A DNA stretch of 64,000 nt from Zeaxanthinibacter sp. PT1 (lineage in GTDB: Bacteria; Bacteroidota; Bacteroidia; Flavobacteriales; Flavobacteriaceae), in NCBI RefSeq assembly GCF_028464225.1, contig NZ_JAQPCN010000003.1, positions 310,001-374,000 on the forward strand. The letters are read 5' to 3'. How positions within the stretch are numbered: position 1 is the first letter of the stretch; the number at the start of each line of letters is the position of its first letter. Of this stretch, positions 37,185 through 46,655 are shown piece after piece. The notes below the pieces were generated by a model. The model made no database searches. It was given only the letters and a program-made list of their open reading frames with translations, and was not told where the DNA came from. The position numbers and the translations under genes were made by a program.

Positions 37185-39728
37185 ATGGCAGAGGGAGAAA
37201 AACTGATTCCTATTAACATTGAAGATGAGATGAAATCTGCCTACATTGATTATTCAATGTCGGTCATTGTGTCACGAGCCCTGCCAGATGTCAGGGACGG
37301 TCTCAAACCCGTCCACAGGCGGGTGCTATTTGGAATGCATGAATTAGGTGTTCGTTCAAACACCGCCCATAAAAAGTCGGCCCGTATCGTCGGGGAAGTG
37401 CTGGGTAAATATCACCCGCACGGGGATACTTCGGTATATGATACCATGGTAAGGATGGCCCAGGAATGGAGTCTTCGTTACATGCTTATCGACGGCCAGG
37501 GTAACTTTGGTTCTGTAGATGGCGACAGTCCTGCAGCCATGCGTTACACGGAAGCCAGGATGCGGAAGATCGCGGACGAGATGCTGGCGGATATCGATAA
37601 AGATACCGTAGACCACCAACTCAACTTTGACGATACGCTCTTAGAGCCAACCGTATTACCGACCAAGGTACCGAACCTATTGGTTAACGGTGCTTCCGGG
37701 ATCGCCGTGGGTATGGCGACAAATATGCCTCCTCACAACTTAGCGGAAGTCGTTGACGGAACGGTAGCCTATATCGAAAATAACGATATAGAGATCGACG
37801 AGATCATACAGCACATTAAAGCACCGGATTTCCCTACTGGGGGGATCATTTACGGTTATGACGGAGTTAAAGAAGCTTTCCATACCGGGAAGGGACGGGT
37901 TGTAATGCGTGCACGTGCTAATATTGAAGAGGTTCAGGGTAAGGAGAGCATCATTGTTACCGAAATACCTTACCAGGTAAATAAGGCCGATATGATCAAG
38001 AAAACGGCCGACCTGATCAACGATAAGAAAATTGAAGGGATCTCTACCATCCGGGACGAATCTGACCGGAACGGTATGCGTATCGTATACGTGTTAAAGA
38101 GAGATGCTATTCCTAACATTGTTCTCAATACCCTTTATAAGTATACGGCCCTGCAGTCGTCTTTCAGTGTAAACAATATTGCACTGGTCAATGGAAGGCC
38201 TAAGTTGTTGAATGTTAAAGAAATAATTCACCATTTCGTAGAGCATCGTCATGAAGTAGTGGTACGTCGTACTAAGTACGAATTGAAAAAGGCAGAAGAC
38301 AGGGCTCATATCCTGGAAGGGCTGATCATTGCTTCTGATAATATAGACGAGGTGATCGCAATCATCAGGGGGTCCTCTAATGCCGATGAGGCCAGGGAGA
38401 ACCTGATGGAGCGATTTAAGCTTACCGAGGTTCAGGCCAAGGCTATCGTAGAAATGCGATTACGCCAGCTTACTGGACTGGAACAGGACAAGCTGAGGTC
38501 TGAGTATGATGAGATCATCAAGACTATTGCAGACCTGAAAGACATCCTGGAAAAGAAAGACAGGAGAATGCAGATCATCAAGGATGAACTCCTGGAGATC
38601 AAAGATAAATACGGGGATCTTCGTCGATCAGAGATCAACTTATCCGGTGGAGACCTCAGTATAGAGGATATGATCCCTGATGAGCAGGTAGTGATCACTA
38701 TTTCCCATGCGGGTTATATTAAAAGAACACCGCTCACTGCATACAGGACTCAGAACAGGGGAGGAGTAGGCCAGAAGGCATCCTCTACCCGTAACGAAGA
38801 CTTCCTGGAGCACTTGTTTGTCAGTACCAATCACCAATACATGCTCTTCTTTACCCAGAACGGGAAGTGTTTCTGGATGCGGGTTTACGAAATCCCTGAA
38901 GGAAGCAGGACGTCTAAAGGACGAGCGATACAGAACCTGATCAACATAGAACAGGACGACAAGGTTAAGGCCTTTATCTGTGTCCGCGATCTCAAGGACG
39001 AGGAGTATGTGAACAATCATTTTGTGATCATGGCCACCAAGAAAGGTTCGGTGAAGAAAACTCCATTAGAACAGTATTCAAGGCCACGACAAAATGGCAT
39101 CATTGCGATCAGTATTCGCGAAGGCGATGAATTACTGGAAGCAAAATTAACCACAGGAACCAGCCAGATATTCCTTGGACTGAAGTCAGGTAAGGCTATT
39201 CGATTTGAAGAGAGCAAGACCAGGCCAATGGGAAGAGGTGCATCCGGGGTGCGGGGTATTACCCTTTCCAATGATGACGATGAAGTGATCGGAATGGTGG
39301 CTGTTAATAACTTTGAAGAAGAGATACTCGTTGTCTCCGAGAATGGATACGGTAAACGATCCAGTATAGAAGATTACAGGATCACCAATCGTGGTGGAAA
39401 AGGGGTGAAGACCATTTCCATTACCGATAAGACCGGGGAACTGGTCGCGATCAAAAACGTTTCTGACCTGGACGACCTGATGATCATCAACAAATCCGGG
39501 ATCGCCATACGAATGAGTGTAGACGAATTGAGAACCATGGGTAGAGCAACCCAGGGTGTCCGTCTGATCAAAATGAGGGATGACGACTCGATCGCTGCAG
39601 TAGCGAAGGTGATGAAAGACGAGGATGATCTTGACGAAGCCGGAATCATGGATATTGAGGTTGAACCAGAGAATGGCACGGCTCTTGATAAAAGTGATGA
39701 GGAATCCACTGAAACAAAAGAGGATTAA
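37185..39728 (+). CDS. gyrA: DNA gyrase subunit A
   Basis: The DNA-cleaving subunit of gyrase, 847 residues. Tyr121 in [10 protein letters not shown] is the active-site tyrosine. The quinolone region reads [15 protein letters not shown]; position 83 (E. coli numbering) is Thr, as is usual in flavobacteria. The C-terminal beta-pinwheel starts near residue 500 and contains [12 protein letters not shown], a variant of the GyrA box, and later TNRGGKGVK. The acidic tail ([15 protein letters not shown]...) is normal. It is followed 41 bp later by a TPR protein. Confidence 0.98.
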   Translation: MAEGEKLIPINIEDEMKSAYIDYSMSVIVSRALPDVRDGLKPVHRRVLFGMHELGVRSNTAHKKSARIVGEVLGKYHPHGDTSVYDTMVRMAQEWSLRYMLIDGQGNFGSVDGDSPAAMRYTEARMRKIADEMLADIDKDTVDHQLNFDDTLLEPTVLPTKVPNLLVNGASGIAVGMATNMPPHNLAEVVDGTVAYIENNDIEIDEIIQHIKAPDFPTGGIIYGYDGVKEAFHTGKGRVVMRARANIEEVQGKESIIVTEIPYQVNKADMIKKTADLINDKKIEGISTIRDESDRNGMRIVYVLKRDAIPNIVLNTLYKYTALQSSFSVNNIALVNGRPKLLNVKEIIHHFVEHRHEVVVRRTKYELKKAEDRAHILEGLIIASDNIDEVIAIIRGSSNADEARENLMERFKLTEVQAKAIVEMRLRQLTGLEQDKLRSEYDEIIKTIADLKDILEKKDRRMQIIKDELLEIKDKYGDLRRSEINLSGGDLSIEDMIPDEQVVITISHAGYIKRTPLTAYRTQNRGGVGQKASSTRNEDFLEHLFVSTNHQYMLFFTQNGKCFWMRVYEIPEGSRTSKGRAIQNLINIEQDDKVKAFICVRDLKDEEYVNNHFVIMATKKGSVKKTPLEQYSRPRQNGIIAISIREGDELLEAKLTTGTSQIFLGLKSGKAIRFEESKTRPMGRGASGVRGITLSNDDDEVIGMVAVNNFEEEILVVSENGYGKRSSIEDYRITNRGGKGVKTISITDKTGELVAIKNVSDLDDLMIINKSGIAIRMSVDELRTMGRATQGVRLIKMRDDDSIAAVAKVMKDEDDLDEAGIMDIEVEPENGTALDKSDEESTETKED

Positions 39729-39769
39729 ATACTAAGAAGAATAAACACTAAACAGAAATTAGATTAATC

Positions 39770-41032
39770 ATGAAGACGAAAATGTTACTTATATCGGCTA
39801 TGACCTTTACTATAGTCGGTTTTTCACAAAAATCCGAAGTTAGGGATGCTGAAAAAGCCCTGGATGACGGTAATGCCATGGAAGCTAAGGCTAGCCTAGA
39901 AGCTGCTGCAGGAATGATGGGCGACATGGACGAGAAGTTACAGGCTCAATATTATTATGTTCGCGGGATGGTGTATGCCGATCTTGCTAAAAAAGGAGAT
40001 GACAGCGCTTTTGAAGAAGCAGTTTCTTCATTTAAAAATGTGCTGAGCGTAGAGGAGAAATCCGGAAAGGATAAATACTCCGAAGATGCAAAACAGGCAA
40101 TGGGCAATATGACTGCAGACTTAGTAAATTCTGCAGTAGAGGATAACAAAGCCGAGAATTTTGAAGATGCAGCATCTAAACTTTATATGAGCTACAAGTT
40201 GAGTCCTGCAGATACGGTATACCTGTACTACGCAGCGAGTAGTGCTGTTAACGGAGGCCTTTACGAGAAAGCTCTGGGGTATTACAAAGAACTTAAGGAC
40301 CTTGAATACGATGGAAGTGCTACGGTTTATAAGGCTACAAACGTTGAGACCGGTGAAGTAGAGGAGATGGAGAAATTGCAGCGCGACCTGATGGTGAAAT
40401 CCGGTTCTTATAAAGATCCTATAGAAGAAAAAACTCCTTCTAAGAAAGCTGAGATCGTTAAGAATATGGCGCTTATCTATACCCAGTTAGGCCAGGATGA
40501 TAAAGCTCTTGAAGCCTACGAAGTAGCCCGTGCGGAGTATCCGGACGATGTGAACCTGATTCTTAATGAAGCTAACCTGTACTACAAGTTAGGTGATAAA
40601 GAGAAGTTTAAGGAACTGATGTCAGAGGCCTCAGATATGGCACCTGATAACCCGGATTTGCAGTACAACATCGGGGTCATTAACATGGAGCAGGGAAATC
40701 TTGAAGCTGCACGTGAAGCTTATAAGAAGGCATTAGAGATCAATCCTAATTATATCAACGCACAGTTGAACCTTTCTACCAGCTATGTGAATGAAGGGAA
40801 CAGCCTTATCGATGATATGAACAGTCTTGGGAATTCTAAGGCGGACATCGCAAAATACGAGGAACTGAAGGAAAAGAAAGATAGTCTTTTCCGTGAAGGA
40901 GCCACTATTCTTGAAGATGCCCTTAAGAATAACCCTGATAACCAAAGTATTCTTACACAGCTTAAGAACATCTACGGTGCTTTGGGAGATAATGAAAACT
41001 TCATGAGGGTAAAGAAACTCTTAGGTGAGTAG
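39770..41032 (+). CDS. Exported tetratricopeptide-repeat protein
   Basis: A 420-residue protein with a Sec-type signal peptide (MKTKMLLISAMTFTIVGFSQ, cleavage after SQ or FS) and no lipobox, so it is probably periplasmic. Several TPR units follow: around residues 60-95, 150-180 (YYAASSAVNGGLYEKALGYYKEL), 230-265 (IYTQLGQDDKALEAYEVAR), 295-330 (IGVINMEQGNLEAAREAYKKALEI) and near the C-terminus. TPR proteins bridge protein partners; the partner here is unknown. It is often found behind gyrA in flavobacteria and is closed by a strong terminator. Confidence 0.9.
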   Translation: MKTKMLLISAMTFTIVGFSQKSEVRDAEKALDDGNAMEAKASLEAAAGMMGDMDEKLQAQYYYVRGMVYADLAKKGDDSAFEEAVSSFKNVLSVEEKSGKDKYSEDAKQAMGNMTADLVNSAVEDNKAENFEDAASKLYMSYKLSPADTVYLYYAASSAVNGGLYEKALGYYKELKDLEYDGSATVYKATNVETGEVEEMEKLQRDLMVKSGSYKDPIEEKTPSKKAEIVKNMALIYTQLGQDDKALEAYEVARAEYPDDVNLILNEANLYYKLGDKEKFKELMSEASDMAPDNPDLQYNIGVINMEQGNLEAAREAYKKALEINPNYINAQLNLSTSYVNEGNSLIDDMNSLGNSKADIAKYEELKEKKDSLFREGATILEDALKNNPDNQSILTQLKNIYGALGDNENFMRVKKLLGE

Positions 41033-41050
41033 TCACTCTTAAAATGATAA

Positions 41051-41086
41051 AAAAAGACCCCTATGATTTTCATAGGGGTTTTTTTA
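41051..41086. terminator. Bidirectional terminator between the TPR gene and the NlpC/P60 gene
   Basis: AAAAAGACCCCTATG and CATAGGGGTTTTTTT form a 10-bp hairpin with a 4-base loop and T tract on the plus strand and an A/T tract on the other. It serves both converging genes; the NlpC/P60 stop codon lies inside its 3' part. Confidence 0.85.
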
Positions 41087-41836
41087 TGCAATCTTTTTTA
41101 TGACTCTGAGAGGATGGGAATACCTGCCCTGTTCTGCATTGAATATGCCGGTGTGGTCTATCCGGTCTATCCGCACTTTACCGTGGGCGTGTATAATGTA
41201 ATTATCTCTCATGATAATCCCCACATGATCTATGATCCCTTCATTGTTGTCAAAAAAGGCGAGATCACCCTCTTCGCTCTCTTCAATGAAACTTAAAGCT
41301 TCCCCTTGTTTGGCCTGCCCTGCTGCATCGCGTAAGAGGTTGTAGCCATTAATCTTATAGACCATTTGGGTAAGGCCGGCGCTGTCAATCCCGAAAGGTG
41401 TTTTACCTCCGGAAACAAAAGGCGCATTCAAGTACATGAGGGCCGTATCTACAAGCTGGGACTTTCCCCGGGTGCCATTGGCGTAAGAACCTTCAAATTG
41501 TTGGCCGATAAGGTGAAGGTGACCTACAGAAGAACCCAAGAGAAGGGGGATAAGAGAATGGTTTTCAGCACTTGCGTAAGACACCAGGTCTGATGCATAG
41601 TGATTCTTTTCTCCCCTTTCTATCTCGGTATATTCTTCTTCGGAAATCTCCTGGTACTGGGTATTGGATATCCAGCCTTCGGTCCGGTCATATGCCACAC
41701 GTATCCTGCTCCAGAACTTGCGTTTCTCAAGGATCCGGAAATGCTCCCCATATAATAGCTGGGTGCACATTTCAGCAGCGTCCTCGGCCTGGTTGCGTAC
41801 AGGCACAACACTGAGATGGGCAATACCGTAAGGCAT
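41084..41836 (-). CDS. NlpC/P60 (C40) peptidase-like protein lacking the catalytic Cys
   Basis: A 250-residue protein with an N-terminal SH3-like domain (residues ~1-70) and a C-terminal NlpC/P60 domain. NlpC/P60 enzymes hydrolyse peptidoglycan stem peptides using Cys-His-His. Here the expected G-I-D-C-S-G-L region reads FGIDSAGL with Ser152 in place of Cys, while the catalytic-region histidines remain in DHVGIIM (His204) and in IIHAHGKV (His216/His218). No signal peptide is evident. It lies 20 bp after the thiolase stop on the same strand. It may be a serine-type variant, a regulatory pseudo-enzyme, or inactive; see findings. Confidence 0.88.
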   Translation of the reverse strand: MPYGIAHLSVVPVRNQAEDAAEMCTQLLYGEHFRILEKRKFWSRIRVAYDRTEGWISNTQYQEISEEEYTEIERGEKNHYASDLVSYASAENHSLIPLLLGSSVGHLHLIGQQFEGSYANGTRGKSQLVDTALMYLNAPFVSGGKTPFGIDSAGLTQMVYKINGYNLLRDAAGQAKQGEALSFIEESEEGDLAFFDNNEGIIDHVGIIMRDNYIIHAHGKVRIDRIDHTGIFNAEQGRYSHPLRVIKKIA

Positions 41837-41856
41837 AATTTATAAAGTGAATGAGT

Positions 41857-43032
41857 TTAAATTCGTTCTAATACTATCGCGGATGCTCCACCGCCACCAT
41901 TGCAAATGGCTGCAGCTCCTAATTTAGCATTATTCTGATTTAATACGCCTAATAAGGTGACGATAATCCGGGCTCCGGAACATCCAAGGGGGTGTCCAAG
42001 GGAGACCGCACCTCCGTTAACGTTTACCTTATCATTATCCAAACCAAGTAATTTCATGTTGGCCAATCCTACCACGGCAAACGCTTCATTAAACTCGAAG
42101 AAATCTACTTCATCCTGCTTTACCCCGGCTTTTGCCAGAGCTTTAGGAAGGGCTTTAGAAGGAGCGGTTGTGAACCATTTTGGTTCCTGTGCAGCATCGG
42201 CAAAGCCCCTGATTTTGGCCAGTGGAGTTAATCCAAGCTCCTTAGCTTTTTCAGCACTCATCAATACCAGGGCGGCAGCACCATCGTTAATGGTTGATGC
42301 ATTGGCTGCGGTGACCGTTCCGTCTTTACTGAATGCCGGACGCAGTTGTGGTATCTTTTCCATTTTCACATTCTTGTACTCTTCATCCTCTGAAAAGATC
42401 ACAGGTTCACCACGGCGCTGAGGTACTTCTACGGGAACTACTTCATCCTTGAATTTACCCGACTTCCATGCTTCGGCCGAACGATTATATGATTGTATGG
42501 CGTAGGCGTCCTGGTCTTCACGGCTGAAGTTATGCTCAACAGCACAAGCATCGGCACAAACACCCATAGCTTGTTGTTCGTATACGTCTACGAGTCCGTC
42601 TTTCTGCATCCCGTCTTCCAGGGTGGCCGGTCCAAATTTCTGTCCGTTTCGCATATGAACGTAATGGGGAATCTGGCTCATATTTTCCATTCCACCCGCA
42701 ACCACGATTGAAGTATCTCCAAGGGCTATGGACTGAGCTGCCTGCATCACTGTTTTCATCCCGGATGCACATACTTTATTAACCGTGGTACAAGGTACAG
42801 TGTCTGGTATCCCGGCATAGATGGCCGCCTGTCTTGCAGGAGCCTGGCCATTCCCTGCCTGTACAACATTGCCCATTAGAACTTCTTCAACCATACTTGG
42901 TTCAAGACCGATCTTATCCAGGGCCCCTTTTATGGCGATTGCACCAAGCCGGGTGGCCGGAACAGTGGATAATGAGCCCATAAAACTTCCTATGGGTGTG
43001 CGGACTGCGGATACTATAACTACCTCTTTCAT
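41857..43032 (-). CDS. Acetyl-CoA C-acyltransferase (thiolase)
   Basis: A 391-residue thiolase, either degradative (beta-oxidation) or biosynthetic. Nucleophile Cys88 lies in NKVCASGMKTV, the second pair in SLGHPLGCSGARI supplies the His and Cys of the C-terminal active site, and NGGAVSLGHPLG is complete. The N-terminus KEVVIVSAVRTPIGSF is typical of acetyl-CoA acetyltransferases. It forms a two-gene run with the C40-like gene downstream. Confidence 0.95.
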   Translation of the reverse strand: MKEVVIVSAVRTPIGSFMGSLSTVPATRLGAIAIKGALDKIGLEPSMVEEVLMGNVVQAGNGQAPARQAAIYAGIPDTVPCTTVNKVCASGMKTVMQAAQSIALGDTSIVVAGGMENMSQIPHYVHMRNGQKFGPATLEDGMQKDGLVDVYEQQAMGVCADACAVEHNFSREDQDAYAIQSYNRSAEAWKSGKFKDEVVPVEVPQRRGEPVIFSEDEEYKNVKMEKIPQLRPAFSKDGTVTAANASTINDGAAALVLMSAEKAKELGLTPLAKIRGFADAAQEPKWFTTAPSKALPKALAKAGVKQDEVDFFEFNEAFAVVGLANMKLLGLDNDKVNVNGGAVSLGHPLGCSGARIIVTLLGVLNQNNAKLGAAAICNGGGGASAIVLERI

Positions 43033-43240
43033 TTTTGGATTTTTGAATTAATGTTCAAGGCTGTCGCTAATCGGATGCCATTTTTTGAGGCATCCGGCAC
43101 AGGCTAAAGAGCCGGTAGAAATGACAGCTATCTTTCTGTGGCGAAAATAAGAAATTATGGAGCAATGTTGAGGGATATCGATTCAAAAGGTATTTGTTCA
43201 TTTTATTATTTTCTATTTTTACGACTAGATAGCAGGCCTT

Positions 43241-45289
43241 ATGGGAAATACCTTGGACACGATTTACAAAAAACAGTCCCACATCTATAAATACTTTCTG
43301 TACCTGGTTACCCTGTGTCTGATAGTTTTTTTCTTCCCAAAAGGAGGGCAGTTTAAATACGAATTTCAAAAAGGCAAACCGTGGCAATACGATAACCTCT
43401 ATGCTCCTTTCGATTTTTCTATTAAGAAATCGGAAGATGAGATCAGTGCAGAGCGAAATGCCATTGCTGCAAAACAGGCAGATTATTACGATTATAATGA
43501 ACGTATAGTTGAAAAGGTCAGGAAGGCTTATCGGTCTAATATTGGCTCGTCTTTTCCGGCAGATCGCTATTCTGAAAGGGAGGTAGCAATGCTGGACTCT
43601 GTTGGGAGCTCCATACTTAATAAAATTTATTCCAGGGGGATTTTAAAAAATGATGGTAATACCGGTAAAAGCGGGAGTATTTACCTGATCCGCGGAAATG
43701 AGGCCAGCCAAATTGAAAGATCCCAGCTCTATCGTATGAGCCAGGTTGATGAGGTCGTAGACAGTGTGCTGGAAGCAAAGGGGCTGGAGCAGCTTCAGAA
43801 ACCTTTTCAACAGCTTTTCTTTGACATCCTGGAGCCCAATGTTGTTCATGACCCGGAACTCTCTAACAAGGAATTGCAAGCCGAACTCGCTAAGATCTCC
43901 TATACCCGGGGTACCGTGGATGAAGGAAAGCTCATCATCGCCAAAGGGGAGGTGGTAGAGGCTGAAAACCTCAACATACTGCAGTCTCTGAAAGACGAGT
44001 ATGAATCCGAGCTGTGGACGGAGAACAATTATTATATCATCCTGTTCGGGTATTTTATCCTGGTGGCCCTGGTCTTGATGATGTTGTTGTTGTTCATCAA
44101 AAAGTACAGGCCGGATATTTACGACAATAATAAGAGGGTCACCTTTATTTTCTTTAATATCCTGGTGATGGTATTTATTACCACCCTGGTGGTCAAGTAC
44201 GATGAGACCTACGTATTTGTGGTGCCACTCTGTATTTTACCCCTGATCCTCAAAACCTTTTTTGATGCCCGACTAGGGTTGTTTGTACATGTACTGACGG
44301 TACTGATCCTGGGGTTTGTAGTGCCCAATAGTTTTGAGTATATCTTCCTGCAGATCATCGCGGGTATCGTGACCATATTAACCGTCTCTGAGCTGTATAA
44401 GCGCGCTAACCTGTTTATCTCGGTGGGGCAGATCACTCTGATCTATATTATTGGATATTTTGCCTTCCATGTGATACAGGAGGGAACCATAGAGACCATA
44501 TACTGGTACACTTTTGCTTACTTCCTGCTTAATGGTATGATCACCTTGTTTGCACAACCGTTGATCTATGTGTATGAAAAGATATTTGGCATGGTTTCGG
44601 ATGTTTCCTTACTCGAATTGTCTGATACCAATGCCAGGTTACTGAAAGAGCTTTCTAACAAGGCACCGGGAACATTTCATCACTCTTTGCAGGTAGCCAA
44701 CCTGGCAGAGGCAGCGGCCAACGAGATTGGAGCCAATGCTATGCTGGTAAGGGTAGGGGCCTTGTACCACGACATCGGTAAGATGAACAACCCCACTTAT
44801 TTTACGGAAAACCAGGTGACCAATGTTAACCCGCATAACGACCTGCCTCCAAAAGAAAGTGCTAGGATCATCATCAACCATGTGATAGAGGGAATAGAAA
44901 TAGCCAGGAGGAACAAGGTGCCGGACCGGGTGATCGATTTTATCAGGACGCATCACGGTACAACCCTGGTATTTTATTTTTATAAGAAGCAGCAGGAGAA
45001 GGAGGATTTCGTGGAGGATGAGGATTTCAGGTACCCCGGGCCCATACCTTTCTCTAAGGAAACGGCGATACTGATGATGGCCGATTCTGTGGAAGCCGCT
45101 TCAAAAAGTCTGAAGAACCCATCTTACCGGGTTATCGATGAATTTGTAGATAAGATCATCAATGGGCAGATGCAGGCTAACCAGTTCCTGAACGCCAATA
45201 TCACTTTCAAGGAAATTGAAACCGTTAAGAAAGTTCTGAAACAGAAGTTGACCAATATTTATCACCTCAGGGTAGAGTATCCTGAGTAA
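43241..45289 (+). CDS. pgpH: 7TM-HD protein, PgpH-type cyclic di-AMP phosphodiesterase
   Basis: A 682-residue inner-membrane protein with an N-terminal membrane helix (residues 17-30), a large extracytoplasmic 7TMR-HDED domain (~35-260), seven membrane helices (~265-450) and a cytoplasmic HDIG domain. The metal site is visible: His481 in FHHSLQV, His510-Asp511 in YHDIGKM, and the later THHGTTLVFYFY histidines and MADSVEAA. PgpH hydrolyses c-di-AMP to pApA in Firmicutes; the same activity here is inference. It is single-gene, divergent from the thiolase. Confidence 0.93.
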   Translation: MGNTLDTIYKKQSHIYKYFLYLVTLCLIVFFFPKGGQFKYEFQKGKPWQYDNLYAPFDFSIKKSEDEISAERNAIAAKQADYYDYNERIVEKVRKAYRSNIGSSFPADRYSEREVAMLDSVGSSILNKIYSRGILKNDGNTGKSGSIYLIRGNEASQIERSQLYRMSQVDEVVDSVLEAKGLEQLQKPFQQLFFDILEPNVVHDPELSNKELQAELAKISYTRGTVDEGKLIIAKGEVVEAENLNILQSLKDEYESELWTENNYYIILFGYFILVALVLMMLLLFIKKYRPDIYDNNKRVTFIFFNILVMVFITTLVVKYDETYVFVVPLCILPLILKTFFDARLGLFVHVLTVLILGFVVPNSFEYIFLQIIAGIVTILTVSELYKRANLFISVGQITLIYIIGYFAFHVIQEGTIETIYWYTFAYFLLNGMITLFAQPLIYVYEKIFGMVSDVSLLELSDTNARLLKELSNKAPGTFHHSLQVANLAEAAANEIGANAMLVRVGALYHDIGKMNNPTYFTENQVTNVNPHNDLPPKESARIIINHVIEGIEIARRNKVPDRVIDFIRTHHGTTLVFYFYKKQQEKEDFVEDEDFRYPGPIPFSKETAILMMADSVEAASKSLKNPSYRVIDEFVDKIINGQMQANQFLNANITFKEIETVKKVLKQKLTNIYHLRVEYPE

Positions 45290-45434
45290 CAGATTTTTGT
45301 GAATTTAGGGGCAAAAAAATTACAAAAAAGTTGTTTCCCTAGATATGAAGAATTACATTTGCAGCCGCTTTGACAGTTAGAGATACTCAATTGCAGGGCG
45401 GATATTTTACCAGCGTTCATTTGCTTAAAATATT

Positions 45435-45518
45435 GGAGAGGTGCCGGAGTGGTAACGGAGCAGATTGCTAATCTGTCGACGCGCAAGTGTCGCCTGGGTT
45501 CGAGTCCCAGTCTCTCCG
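45435..45518 (+). tRNA. tRNA-Ser (anticodon GCT)
   Basis: Starts GGAGAGG and pairs with TCTCTCC at the 3' end (one G-U); the anticodon stem GCAGA/TCTGT encloses the loop TTGCTAA with anticodon GCT, reading AGC and AGU. A long variable arm, as in class II tRNAs, precedes the T arm CTGGG-TTCGAGT-CCCAG. Discriminator is G; CCA is not fully encoded (GCA follows). Length 84 nt. Confidence 0.95.
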
Positions 45519-45566
45519 CAATAAGTTGAGGATACCACCGGGAATGATTCCTCTAAGACAACACCT

Positions 45567-45644
45567 CGGGGTGTAGCGTAGCCCGGTTATCGCGCCTGCT
45601 TTGGGAGCAGGAGGTCGCAGGTTCGAATCCTGCCACCCCGACCA
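45567..45644 (+). tRNA. tRNA-Pro (anticodon TGG)
   Basis: CGGGGTG pairs with CACCCCG; the anticodon stem CCTGC/GCAGG encloses TTTGGGA with anticodon TGG; the T arm is GCAGG-TTCGAAT-CCTGC. Discriminator A with an encoded CCA end. It is 48 bp downstream of tRNA-Ser and followed directly by a terminator, so the two are probably one transcript. Confidence 0.95.
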
Positions 45645-45646
45645 AT

Positions 45647-45676
45647 AAAAGCCAGACATTCTTGTCTGGCTTTTTT
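45647..45676 (+). terminator. Terminator of the tRNA-Ser/tRNA-Pro transcript
   Basis: AAAAGCCAGAC, a 6-base loop and GTCTGGCTTTTTT make a strong hairpin with T tract, 3 bases after the CCA end of tRNA-Pro. Confidence 0.85.
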
Positions 45677-46655
45677 GTTTTCAAGCAATGAGCAAAGCTT
45701 GCTTTCATAAGTTGCGTAAAACAAAAAATGACAAAGCGAAGCTTTGTGGCTATTGTTGAGCAACAACCCATAATAGGATCACACCGGAGGTGTAATCCTG
45801 GTGGTTCGAGGTTTGAGGATTGAGGTTCGAGTGAAAAGATGTCCCTCAGAGTTTGAGGTTCGCTTCGATTATTTAAGAGTGCATCACTCTCATATCTATA
45901 CATGCACCATCTGAATAGTTGATCAAATTCTTTAAGCGGAGTACAGCTAATCTCTGGGGGCTTTAAAACCCCGCCCCACTCATAAATTAAAATGTCTCAC
46001 TGCAATAAACATGCACTGATCGATTTTTCTTGTTTAAGCATGCATCTGCTGGTTTATTGCAGTGATGCGGTATACCTTAAGAACGGGGAGGGGTCTAAGA
46101 TACCCCTTTCCAATAACCCATATTTGTAATGCAAGATTCCTCGTAATTCTAATTATTAAATGGTGTAGATTTCTACCAACTCGTTGAGGTAAACGTGGTA
46201 GTTCGAAGTTTTAGGTTCAAGCAAGAATGTGATTTCCATCGGTTATTTAAGACAGCATTACTTCCAGATTAAGACATGCACTATCTGTATTGCTACTCTA
46301 ATCTAGTAAGACGCCTGCAGATAGTCACTGTGGACTCATAACCCCGCCTCGGGATTTTGTAACACGCCCCTGACGGAAGCTTGCATTACAACAAAAAATG
46401 ATTATGTGATAAAGACGCGATTCTTAAAATCCATAAGCGTTTCTACAACCTCTATGTATATGTATACATCTGTATTTACATATTTAAAGTACAGCTTTAG
46501 TCTCTCTCAAATGGTGGAAAATTTCATACAGTTATAATTTCAGGAAAATTCGCTCTATATCAAGGTCATAGGAAATATTCATAAATGTTATTTACGAATT
46601 ATTACTGCAATTATCATAGAAATTCTTATTACCTTAAACAATCTTGACCTACAGG
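45677..46655. other. ~1-kb gene-free region with repeats
   Basis: No convincing coding sequence. It holds small hairpins (ACAAAGC-GAA-GCTTTGT near 45731), a diverged tandem duplication (first unit about 45801-45976, second about 46195-46360, sharing GTGGT..TTCGA, TTATTTAAGA..GCAT and ACATGCAC.ATCTG) and the upstream copy of the 155-bp structured repeat. The base composition is AT-richer than the flanking genes. It separates the tRNA pair from a histidine kinase that probably belongs to the accessory gene pool. Confidence 0.6.
45954..46107 (+). repeat. 155-bp structured repeat, upstream copy
   Basis: Homologous to 49693-49848 in the same orientation. Recognisable parts in order: a G-run/C-run pair (GGGG...CCCCGCCCC), a 14-bp perfect inverted repeat (TCACTGCAATAAAC at 45997-46010 with its complement at 46052-46065), an internal palindrome GGTATACC (46069-46076), and the hairpin GGGGT-CTAAGAT-ACCCC (46090-46106). 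The last 34 bases before the final loop (46067-46100) are identical between the two copies. No open frame is conserved between the copies, so it is a structural or mobile repeat, not a gene. Confidence 0.8.

Noticed and set aside
37422-37440. Thr at GyrA position 83 as a sign of quinolone resistance.
   Set aside because: Thr at this position is normal in flavobacterial GyrA and not evidence of selection.
45468-45903. Open frames of 63 and 116 codons on the minus strand across the two tRNA genes, containing the peptide GVAGFEPATSCSQSRRDNRATLHPE-like segment.
   Set aside because: This is the well-known spurious translation of the reverse complement of tRNA genes; it is often misannotated as a protein.
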